Of a stretch of 17,975 nt of DNA, positions 7,726 to 14,103 are shown in pieces. How positions within the stretch are numbered: position 1 is the stretch's first letter; each line of letters begins with the position of its first letter. Location: contig VBJR01000050.1 of assembly GCA_005880175.1 (NCBI GenBank), forward strand, positions 1,619 through 19,593. Reading direction: 5' to 3'. This DNA is from Chloroflexota bacterium. Lineage in GTDB: Bacteria > Chloroflexota > Dormibacteria > Dormibacterales > Dormibacteraceae. A program made the position numbers and the translations under genes. The notes below the pieces were generated by a model. It made no database searches, had not been told where the DNA came from, and worked only from the letters and a program-made list of their open reading frames with translations.

Positions 7726-7756
7726 TTGTGGATAATCGCCAAATCCCTGGTATAGT
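7726..7756 (+). promoter_or_regulatory. Candidate rplJ-rplL promoter
   Basis: A -10-like TATAGT (7751-7756) lies just upstream of the L10 leader. The best -35 is TTGTGG (7726-7731) with a 19-nt spacer. Position immediately before the leader RNA and after the divergent methyltransferase start supports it; the hexamer match is moderate. Confidence 0.5.
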
Positions 7757-7765
7757 TCCACACGC

Positions 7766-7852
7766 CGCAGACAGCAGGTGACGTCCCTGGGCGTCTCAAT
7801 TTCCTGCCGAGGTATTCCGGAGCGAGGCTATCGCCTCCGTGCCCGTCTGCTG
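7766..7852 (+). ncRNA. Ribosomal protein L10 leader (autoregulatory cis-RNA)
   Basis: The leader has the conserved elements of the L10 leader family. GCAGAC (7767-7772) pairs with GTCTGC (7845-7850) to close the structure. GCAGG (7774-7778) pairs with CCTGC (7803-7807), followed by the conserved CCGAGGTATT. A further hairpin uses GAGGC and GCCTC with a TATC loop, followed by the conserved CCGTGCCCGTCTGC. In other bacteria the L10-L12 complex binds this RNA, mimicking its 23S site, and represses rplJ-rplL. It ends just before the rplJ ribosome-binding site. Confidence 0.9.
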
Positions 7853-7868
7853 GCGCGGAGGTCTTTTT

Positions 7869-8405
7869 ATGCCACGACAAGACAAGGTAGAGCAGGTCGA
7901 GCTGCTCACGGACAAGATGAAGAGCGCGAAGGTGGCCGTACTCACCGACTATCGTGGTCTGACCGTCTCCCAGCTCCAGGACCTGCGCGGCCGTTTGCGC
8001 GCGCAGGAAGTAGAGTACCGCGTCGTCAAGAACACGTTGGCGCGGCGAGCGGCGGTGGAGTCCGGCCACGGGGACTTCCAGGACCTGCTCAAGGGCCCGA
8101 TCGGCATCGCCTTCGGCTACGGCGACCTCAGCGCCGCGGCCAAGGTGCTCGGCGAGTACGCCCGCCAGACGAGGATCCGCGTCGAGATCGTCGGCGGCCT
8201 GATCGAGGGCCGGGTCATGGGCCCCGAACAGGTCCGGCAGACCGCGGACCTGCCCCCGCGCGAGGTGCTCCTGGCCCAGCTGCTGGGCACCCTGCAGAGC
8301 CCCGTCGCGCAGCTCGTGGCGACCATCCAGGCCCCGGTGCAGCAGCTGATCGGCCTGCTCGAGGCCTACAAGGACAAGCTGGAGGGCGGCCCCCAGGCCG
8401 CGTAG
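7869..8405 (+). CDS. rplJ: 50S ribosomal protein L10
   Basis: A 178-aa L10. The start is the ATG at 7869, with a GGAGG Shine-Dalgarno 7 nt upstream. An in-frame GTG at 7839 would place the first ten codons inside the L10 leader and is rejected. Family features include the N-terminal [46 protein letters not shown], and [13 protein letters not shown] in the rRNA-binding globular domain. The C-terminal helix ([17 protein letters not shown] to [13 protein letters not shown], about 140-170) is the platform that binds L7/L12 dimers. L10 anchors the GTPase-stimulating stalk of the large subunit. rplL follows after 13 nt, and both are likely controlled by the upstream L10 leader. Confidence 0.97.
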   Translation: MPRQDKVEQVELLTDKMKSAKVAVLTDYRGLTVSQLQDLRGRLRAQEVEYRVVKNTLARRAAVESGHGDFQDLLKGPIGIAFGYGDLSAAAKVLGEYARQTRIRVEIVGGLIEGRVMGPEQVRQTADLPPREVLLAQLLGTLQSPVAQLVATIQAPVQQLIGLLEAYKDKLEGGPQAA

Positions 8406-8418
8406 CGAGGAGCGAACA

Positions 8419-8808
8419 ATGGCAGCGACCAAGATCACCCCGAAGGATTTCGTCGAGGCGCTCAAGGACTGGAGCGTGCTGGACGTCGTCGAGGCCGTGA
8501 AGGCCATCGAGGACGAGTTCGGCATCAAGGCGGCGGCCGCGGTGGCGGCGGCGCCGGCCGCGGCCGCGGTGGCGGAGGCCGAGCCCGAGGAGGAGCAGAC
8601 CGAGTTCACGGTCGTCCTGTCCGGCATCGGCGAGAGCAAGATCAACGTCATCAAGGCGGTCCGCGAGATCACCCAGCTCGGGCTCAAGGAGGCCAAGGAC
8701 CTGGTGGACGCGGCCCCCAAGAACGTGCTCGAGAACGTCAGCAAGGAGGATGCCGACAAGGCGGCCGCCAAGCTGAAGGAAGCCGGCGCCACGGTCGACG
8801 TGAAGTAG
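8419..8808 (+). CDS. rplL: 50S ribosomal protein L7/L12
   Basis: A 129-aa acidic stalk protein with the standard three parts. The N-terminal dimerisation helices are about residues 5-35 ([20 protein letters not shown]). The flexible hinge of Ala, Val and Glu covers about 37-60. The C-terminal factor-binding domain has the signature [20 protein letters not shown] followed by [21 protein letters not shown]7/L12 recruits translation GTPases such as EF-Tu and EF-G. GAGGAG lies a few bases before the ATG at 8419. It is last in the rplJ-rplL unit and meets a convergent gene; an 18-bp hairpin just after its stop probably ends the transcript. Confidence 0.97.
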   Translation: MAATKITPKDFVEALKDWSVLDVVEAVKAIEDEFGIKAAAAVAAAPAAAAVAEAEPEEEQTEFTVVLSGIGESKINVIKAVREITQLGLKEAKDLVDAAPKNVLENVSKEDADKAAAKLKEAGATVDVK

Positions 8809-8822
8809 CCAGTCTCGATTTT

Positions 8823-8863
8823 CGGAGATCGAGTTCAGGCCAGCCGCCTGAACTCGATCTCCG
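8823..8863. terminator. 18-bp perfect hairpin between convergent rplL and zinc-ribbon gene
   Basis: CGGAGATCGAGTTCAGGC (8823-8840) and its exact reverse complement (8846-8863) are separated by CAGCC. The second arm is the last coding part of the minus-strand zinc-ribbon gene, and the first arm lies beyond that gene's stop. No T-tract follows on either strand. The position between converging genes suggests a bidirectional terminator without U-tract, but this is inferred. Confidence 0.65.
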
Positions 8864-10010
8864 CCAGGCCGACGGACGAGCTCGCGCCGCCGGGGTACAC
8901 GGCGACGACCCTGACGGTCATCGACGTCACCTGGCGGGCGTGCACGATGTACGCGGTGGCCTGGGGAGTGTCTTTCAACGTCACCTGCTCGCCGGTCCCG
9001 TCCGAGTACGTGATCTGGAGCGTCTTCGGCCGGGCCAGCTGCTGGTAGTCCGGGCCGGCCGCTCCGTTCGTGACCACGATCGCGTCCAGGTCGGTGGCGC
9101 CGTCGAACGTGACCTGGAGCGTCGGCTGCGGATCGCCGGGGGCGTTCGCCGCCCAGTAGTCGTTGTTGATCAGGTCCGTGGCCAGCTGGCCCGGGTGGCC
9201 GGTGGTCTCCGAGCTGACCGTTGTGGTCACCGGGTGGACCTGGATGTAGCTCGGGTTGATCAGGCGGCGTATGTCGGTGACCGCGATGTCCACCTCGCGG
9301 TTCACGGCCTGGCGGAACGCCGGGACCGCCAGGTAGGCCAGGATGCCGCCGAGCAGCACCACCAGCAGCATCGTCAGCAGGAACGTGCGCAGGAGGGAGC
9401 CGAACGACGTCTCGGACTCCCGGAACGGCCGGTCGGACGCCGCCGTGACGTCGCGGCGAGGGAACAGCCGCTGCCACCACGGGAGCTGGTTCGTCGCCGC
9501 CCGCGTGAGCGGCGCGCCGCAGCGGCGGCAGAAGTGGCGGCGGACGTCGTTGCGGGCCCCGCAGTTGGAGCAGTAGGGCCCGACCTCGTCCACGTCGGGC
9601 ACGGCCACCGGGATGATCCGCGGCGGCGGGGGCGGCGCCAGCGGCACCTCCTCCGGCTGCCGGGCCCGGGGCGCCTCGGGCTCCGGCGCGGGCGCGTCCG
9701 GGCGGCGGGCGCTGGGCGAGCTCGACACCGGCGCCGTGGTCTGCGCGGCCACCGTGGCCGGCGGCACCCACCCGCCGGTCGCCGGCGGGGTGGCCTGGCC
9801 GGCCTCCATGCCGACCACCTCCTTCAGGCGGTCGAACCCCGTGGTGGGCGGCGGCGGCGGGGGAGGCGGGGGCGGCGGCTGTGGCTGCGGAGTCGGCTCC
9901 GGGGCCTTCTCGGCCACGCGCTCACCGCTCCACTCCAGGAAGCTTCCGCAGGAATTGCAGAACTGGTCCCGGTCCTCGTTGCGGTTGCCGCACTTCTTGC
10001 AGATGATCAC
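8835..10010 (-). CDS. Double zinc-ribbon membrane protein with discoidin-like C-terminal domain
   Basis: A 391-aa protein with a clear modular layout. Residues 1-25 form a zinc ribbon (CKKCGNRN, then FCNSCGSF). A Pro-rich linker with 11 consecutive prolines follows (about 45-55). A second ribbon (YCSNCGARN, then FCRRCGAPL) lies around residues 155-180. One transmembrane helix (LLTMLLVVLLGGILAYLAV, about 220-240) is followed by a beta-rich domain with LATDLINNDYWAANAPG and LQVTFDGATDLDAIVV, resembling F5/8-type (discoidin/NADase-type) glycan-binding domains. Topology would place the ribbons in the cytoplasm and the discoidin-like domain outside. The GTG at 10010 is chosen because it lies one codon before the first ribbon and has GAGG 7 nt upstream; the longer open frame is shadow. 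It is divergent from the MalT/BTAD regulator. Function unknown; signalling or surface binding is a guess. Confidence 0.85.
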   Translation of the reverse strand: MIICKKCGNRNEDRDQFCNSCGSFLEWSGERVAEKAPEPTPQPQPPPPPPPPPPPTTGFDRLKEVVGMEAGQATPPATGGWVPPATVAAQTTAPVSSSPSARRPDAPAPEPEAPRARQPEEVPLAPPPPPRIIPVAVPDVDEVGPYCSNCGARNDVRRHFCRRCGAPLTRAATNQLPWWQRLFPRRDVTAASDRPFRESETSFGSLLRTFLLTMLLVVLLGGILAYLAVPAFRQAVNREVDIAVTDIRRLINPSYIQVHPVTTTVSSETTGHPGQLATDLINNDYWAANAPGDPQPTLQVTFDGATDLDAIVVTNGAAGPDYQQLARPKTLQITYSDGTGEQVTLKDTPQATAYIVHARQVTSMTVRVVAVYPGGASSSVGLAEIEFRRLA

Positions 10011-10028
10011 GGGCGCCTCGCGGGGGCG

Positions 10029-10034
10029 ATTGTA
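10029..10034 (-). promoter_or_regulatory. Candidate -10 element for the zinc-ribbon gene
   Basis: On the minus strand the hexamer TACAAT matches the -10 consensus at five of six positions. It lies about 19 nt upstream of the GTG start, giving a very short leader. No good -35 is visible at the standard spacing. Confidence 0.35.
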
Positions 10035-10062
10035 ACGGCCATCACATGTCGACCGGCGGGGC

Positions 10063-10107
10063 GGGACGTCCCATTCATTGAAGCATTTGTCCCTGGTGCA
10101 TGGGACA
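10063..10107. promoter_or_regulatory. GGGAC/GTCCC palindromes in the divergent intergenic region
   Basis: A perfect 10-bp palindrome GGGACGTCCC (10063-10072) is followed by an inverted repeat TGTCCC (10088-10093) and GGGACA (10102-10107). Both use the same half-site and lie between the zinc-ribbon and MalT/BTAD genes, a natural place for an operator shared by the two. Confidence 0.4.
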
Positions 10108-10122
10108 TCGCCCAGTGGCACA

Positions 10123-13059
10123 ATGGCGCAGCGGCGCATGCAGGCGACGGATGGCGTCACAGCGAGCGGCGGGGCAGTGGACGAGAGCGATCCTGGGCTG
10201 ACGCGTCCGGCCCCTGGCGTGCTCGCGGCGAAGCTGCGGGCCCCGCGCGCCGAGGCGTTCCCGCGGGAGCGGCTCGACGAGCTGCTGAGCGGGCTCTGGA
10301 CCCGCCGCCTGGCCCTGGTCGTGGCGCCGGCGGGGTCGGGCAAGACCACGCTGCTCGCCCGCTTCGCGGCGACGGCCGGCGCGCCGGTGGCGTGGTACCG
10401 CCCGGAGACGTGGGACGGCGCGCTGGACGTCTTCCTGGGCTACCTCCAGGCGGCGCTGCGCACCGCGCTGGGCGGCCTCGAGGACGAGTGGACCACGGTC
10501 GAGGACGCGGCCCGCGCGCTCCAGACGTGGCCGGGCAGCCGGGTGGTCCTGGTGGTGGACGACCTCCACGTGCTGGAGGGCACCCCGGCCGAGGCGGCCC
10601 TGGAGCGCCTGATCGACTACGTGCCAGCGCTGTACGTGGTCGCCGGCTCGCGCGTCCTGCCCCGGTTCAACCTGCCCCGGCTGCGGGTCTCGGGCAGCCT
10701 GCTGGAGATCGCCGGCGACGACCTGCGCTTCCGGTCGTGGGAGGTCGAGCGGCTGTTCCGGGACTACTACCAGGCCCCGCTGCCGGCGGACGAGCTGGCG
10801 ATGCTGGCCCGCCGGACCGAGGGCTGGGCGGCCGGGCTGCAGCTGTTCCACCTGGCCACCCGGGGCCGTCCGCCCGACGAGCGGCGGCGGGTGCTCGCCG
10901 GCCTGAGCGGCGGCTCGCGGTTCGTCCGCGAGTACCTGACGCGCAACGTGCTGGAGGAGCTGCCGGCCGACCTCCGCGGCTTCCTGGTGGACACGTGCGT
11001 CCTCCAGCGGCTCAGCGGGCCCATCTGCGACGGGTTCCTGGAGCGGGGCGACAGCCACGCGCTGCTGGCCGAGCTGGAGCGCCGGCAGGTCTTCACGCAG
11101 GCCCTGGACGACGAGGGCCACTACCGCTACCACGAGGTGCTGCGGTCGCACCTGGAGTCGATCCTGGTCCAGGACGTCGGCGAGGTGGCCGTGCGCGACC
11201 GGCACCGGCGGGCCGGCGTGGTGCTGGAGGAGGCGGGCGCGCTGGCCGAGGCGCTGCACGCGCACTGCCGGGCTGAGGACTGGTCGGCGGTCGAACGCCT
11301 GGTCGGCCACAACGGGGAGAAGCTCCTGCAGGGCTCGCAGGTGTGGATCGACGCGCTGCCGGCGGCCGTGCTCGCCAACGACCCGTGGCTGCTGCTGGCC
11401 GGGGCGCGGCGCCTGCGCGCGGACGGCCGCTGGGATGCCGCGCAGGTGACGTACCAGCGCGCCGAGGAGGGCCTGGGCGCGCCCAACGCGGCCGAGGTCG
11501 CCCGCCGCGAGCGCCACACCCTGGCGGCGTGGCTGCAGCCGGGCATGGCGCCGGCCGGCGACGTCCTCGGGCTGCTCCGGGCGGCCACCCAGCGCGACCC
11601 GCTGGGCGTCCGGGCGCGGGCCAGCCTCGCCGGGCCGGGGGCGGCGGACCTGGTGGCGGGCCTGTGCGCGCTCCTGGCCGGCGACGTGCGGGAGGCCCGG
11701 CGGCTCCTGGCCATGGCGGCCGCCGACCCCGCCCTGGCGGGCGCGGCGGCCGTGAGCGCCCGCCTCGGCCTCGGCGTGGCCGACCTGATCGCGGGCGAGG
11801 CGCGGGGCGCGACCGAGCTGGGCCACGCGATCGAGGCGGCCGAGGCCCAGGGCTACGGCTTCCTGACGCGGCTCGGCCACGCCTGCCGGGGCCTGGAGCC
11901 GGGGGGCGCCGAGCACGCCGCGACGGCGCGGGTCACGTGCGAGCACGTGGGCGACGGGTGGGGCGCCGCGCTGGCCGGCCTGCTGGAGGGGTGGGCCCGG
12001 GCGCACCAGGAAGACGCGCGCGAGCTCGGGCGGGCGGCCGCGGTCCTCGACGAGGCGTCCGACTGGTTCGAGCTGATGGACGCGCCGGTGCTCCAGGCCT
12101 GGGCGTTCGCCCTGCGGGCGCTGGCGATGGCCCGGGCGGGCGCGTCGGACGCGGTGCCGGTCGCCCTCCGTGCCGAGCGGCTGGCGCAGGCGCGGGGCGT
12201 GTCGGGCGCGGGGCTGTTCGCGGACGCCGCGCTGGCCACGGCGGACGTGTCGAAGCGCGCGGAGCACCTGGCGCTGGCCGCGTCGCGGCGCGCGGCCAGC
12301 GGCATCGGGCCGGCCTGGGCGACCGTGGCGGCCGTGCGGCCTCCCGTGATGGTGCGGCTGTTCGGCGGCTTCGAGCTGGACCTGAACGCCCGGCCGTTCG
12401 ACCTGTCGGGGCTCAAGCCGCGCGTTCGGGCCCTGCTGCGCCTGCTGGCGGTGCAGGGCGGCCGGCCCCTGCACCGCGAGGTGATCCAGGTGGCGCTGTG
12501 GCCGGAGGCGGCGCCCGACGCGGGCGCGCGGAATCTCCACGTCGCGATGTCGAGCCTGCGCCAGGCGCTGGAGCCGGGGGTGGCCAGGGCCGGGTTCACG
12601 CTCGTCGTGCGCGACGGCGACGCGTACCGCCTGGCGACCGGCCCGGAGCTGAGCATCGACCTGGTCGCGTTCGAGGAGGACGTGGCCCAGGGCCGTGCGT
12701 CCCTGGCGGCCGGCGCGGCCGACCGGGCGCTGGACCGGTTCCAGTCGGCGCTGGACCGCTACGCGGGTGAGCTGCTGCCGGAGGACGGCGCGGCGGAGTG
12801 GATCGTGACCCCGCGAGAGCGGTGCCGGTCCGCGGCTGTGGAGGCGGCCCAGCGGCTGGCCGAGCTCCGCCTGGCCCGCGGCGACACGGCCGGCGCCGCC
12901 CGGGCCGCGTCCACCGGCCTGGGCGTGGACCGCTACCACGACCCGCTGTGGCGCCTGCTGGCGAGCGCCCGCGAGCAGGCGGGCGACCACGTGGCGGCGA
13001 GCCGGGCCCGAGCGGAGTACGCCCAGGTCCTGGCGGAGCTGGGCATCGCCCCGAGCTAG
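10123..13059 (+). CDS. MalT-like STAND ATPase fused to SARP/BTAD transcriptional regulator
   Basis: A 978-aa regulator. The N-terminal STAND/AAA module has Walker A APAGSGKTT (about residues 68-76) and Walker B VVLVVDDLHVL (about 140-150), with MalT-like segments WYRPETWDGA, RRTEGWAAGLQL and the winged-helix stretch YRYHEVLRSHLES. A helical, TPR-like middle follows (about 380-720). The C-terminus has an OmpR-type winged helix (MVRLFGGFELDLN, about 742-835, with LKPRVRALLRLLAVQ) and a BTAD domain (about 840-978), as in SARP activators. DNA binding is therefore through the C-terminal wHTH rather than a LuxR helix. The start is uncertain: ATG 10123 is taken, while TTG 10078 would make the upstream inverted repeat coding, and ATG 10138 is possible. 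It ends at a GC hairpin terminator. The ligand and targets are unknown. Confidence 0.9.
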   Translation: MAQRRMQATDGVTASGGAVDESDPGLTRPAPGVLAAKLRAPRAEAFPRERLDELLSGLWTRRLALVVAPAGSGKTTLLARFAATAGAPVAWYRPETWDGALDVFLGYLQAALRTALGGLEDEWTTVEDAARALQTWPGSRVVLVVDDLHVLEGTPAEAALERLIDYVPALYVVAGSRVLPRFNLPRLRVSGSLLEIAGDDLRFRSWEVERLFRDYYQAPLPADELAMLARRTEGWAAGLQLFHLATRGRPPDERRRVLAGLSGGSRFVREYLTRNVLEELPADLRGFLVDTCVLQRLSGPICDGFLERGDSHALLAELERRQVFTQALDDEGHYRYHEVLRSHLESILVQDVGEVAVRDRHRRAGVVLEEAGALAEALHAHCRAEDWSAVERLVGHNGEKLLQGSQVWIDALPAAVLANDPWLLLAGARRLRADGRWDAAQVTYQRAEEGLGAPNAAEVARRERHTLAAWLQPGMAPAGDVLGLLRAATQRDPLGVRARASLAGPGAADLVAGLCALLAGDVREARRLLAMAAADPALAGAAAVSARLGLGVADLIAGEARGATELGHAIEAAEAQGYGFLTRLGHACRGLEPGGAEHAATARVTCEHVGDGWGAALAGLLEGWARAHQEDARELGRAAAVLDEASDWFELMDAPVLQAWAFALRALAMARAGASDAVPVALRAERLAQARGVSGAGLFADAALATADVSKRAEHLALAASRRAASGIGPAWATVAAVRPPVMVRLFGGFELDLNARPFDLSGLKPRVRALLRLLAVQGGRPLHREVIQVALWPEAAPDAGARNLHVAMSSLRQALEPGVARAGFTLVVRDGDAYRLATGPELSIDLVAFEEDVAQGRASLAAGAADRALDRFQSALDRYAGELLPEDGAAEWIVTPRERCRSAAVEAAQRLAELRLARGDTAGAARAASTGLGVDRYHDPLWRLLASAREQAGDHVAASRARAEYAQVLAELGIAPS

Positions 13060-13063
13060 CGAC

Positions 13064-13091
13064 CCGGCCGCCCCCCGGCGGCCGGTTCTCT
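13064..13091 (+). terminator. Intrinsic terminator after the MalT/BTAD gene
   Basis: CCGGCCGCC (13064-13072) pairs perfectly with GGCGGCCGG (13077-13085) across a CCCC loop and is followed by TTCTCT. It lies five bases after the stop codon. Confidence 0.75.
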
Positions 13092-13156
13092 AACCGATCG
13101 GCCTCCCTTTACAGGTTGGGTTGTGATCGACCGCGTGGCGATGGATCGTGGTCGAC

Positions 13157-14023
13157 ATGGCGCGGCCCCCCAACGTTCCGCCGGCGCTCACCAAGGGACC
13201 CTTCACGTTGCGTGAGGCGCGTCTCGCCGGCCTGAGCTGGGATCAGCTCCAGGGCACGAGTTGGCGGCGGATCGGACGCGGGCTCTACATGTGGTCGGGC
13301 CTCGGCGAGAGCCCGCTCGTGACACTCGCTGCCGTGCGACGCCCCCTGCCCATCGCGGTCTTCTCCGGCCGTACGGCGGCCTGGCTCCACGGCCTGGACC
13401 TGCCGCCGTGCGACCCGGTGGAGGTGACGATACCTGCCGGGTGCGGCGTCTCGGCCCGAACCGGGCTGGCCGTGCGTCGCCTGGCGCTCCACGACGGTGA
13501 GGTCGTCACCCGCCGCGAGATGCGCGCCACGTCGATCCTGCGCACCGTCGCCGACGTCGGCTCGCGACCGCCGCTGGTCGACGCCGTCGTGGCGGTCGAC
13601 ATGGCGCTCCACCGCCGCCTCGTCGCGCTTACGGATCTGCGCGCGTATGTCGCGGAACATCCGCGGCTGCGAGGCATCACTCGTCTGCGCCGGGTGCTCG
13701 ATCTGGCTGAGCCAGCCTCGGAGTCCGCGATGGAGACGCGGCTGCGCCTGCTCCTCGTGCTGGCCGGCCTACCCAGGCCGCTGGCGCAGGTCGCGCTCAA
13801 TGACGAGCGCGGTCACTTCCTGGGGCGGACGGACCTCTACTACCCTGCGCAGCGGCTCGGCCTCGAGTACGACGGCGCCACGCACCGGGACAACCTCGTG
13901 CAGGACAACCGGCGGCAGAACCGCCTGCAGGACGCGGGCTTCCGCCTCCTCCGGTTCACCGCGGCCGACATCAACCACCGGCCGGACGCCGTCGTCGCGC
14001 TCGTCGCTCGCCAGCCGCACTGA
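13157..14023 (+). CDS. AbiEi-type wHTH protein fused to DUF559 (Vsr-like) endonuclease domain
   Basis: A 288-aa protein. The N-terminal part (about residues 10-100), with GPFTLREARLAGLSWDQL followed by WRRIGRGLYMW and FSGRTAAWLHGL, matches the winged-helix antitoxin fold of AbiEi family proteins. The C-terminal part (about 195-288) matches DUF559: GRTDLYYPAQRLGLEYDG, then Q-D-N-R-R-Q-N-R-L and LLRFTAADI. The TDL aspartate and the LEYDG acidic pair fit a PD-(D/E)XK-type nuclease core related to Vsr. Such fusions are common in high-GC Gram-positives without an adjacent AbiEii toxin, and none is seen here. Start: ATG 13157 or GTG 13148, neither with a clear Shine-Dalgarno. A TCGACC/GGTCGA inverted repeat (13127-13132 and 13150-13155) ends at the start and might be an autoregulatory site. 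Biological role not established; defence is a possibility. Confidence 0.8.
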   Translation: MARPPNVPPALTKGPFTLREARLAGLSWDQLQGTSWRRIGRGLYMWSGLGESPLVTLAAVRRPLPIAVFSGRTAAWLHGLDLPPCDPVEVTIPAGCGVSARTGLAVRRLALHDGEVVTRREMRATSILRTVADVGSRPPLVDAVVAVDMALHRRLVALTDLRAYVAEHPRLRGITRLRRVLDLAEPASESAMETRLRLLLVLAGLPRPLAQVALNDERGHFLGRTDLYYPAQRLGLEYDGATHRDNLVQDNRRQNRLQDAGFRLLRFTAADINHRPDAVVALVARQPH

Positions 14024-14036
14024 GGTGATATCCGGA

Positions 14037-14091
14037 ATTGCCGGCAAGTCAGGGTACCGACGCCTCGCGATACCCCGACATGCCGGCAAAT
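14037..14091. repeat. Imperfect inverted repeat (REP-like hairpin) between convergent genes
   Basis: The segment 14037-14056 is the reverse complement of 14071-14091 with two mismatches and a one-base bulge. Each arm contains the palindrome TGCCGGCA, so the two arms also read as direct repeats of TGCCGGCAA plus a TC-GGGT tail. It sits 13 nt after the DUF559-fusion stop and 13 nt before the stop of the convergent peptidase gene. No T-tract follows. Confidence 0.65.
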
Positions 14092-14103
14092 CCGGGTCCC
14101 GCG

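Noticed and set aside
7839..7868. In-frame GTG upstream start for rplJ
   Set aside because: It lies within the L10 leader RNA; the ATG at 7869 has a GGAGG at the right spacing and begins the conserved L10 sequence.
8215..9771. Minus-strand frame of 518 codons across rplJ, rplL and the zinc-ribbon gene
   Set aside because: It runs antisense through two certain ribosomal protein genes and shows no domain.
10075..12990. Long open frame antisense to the MalT/BTAD gene (971 codons)
   Set aside because: It is a high-GC shadow: the composition is Arg/Gly/Pro/Ala/His-rich with no recognisable domain, while the plus strand encodes clear Walker and BTAD motifs.
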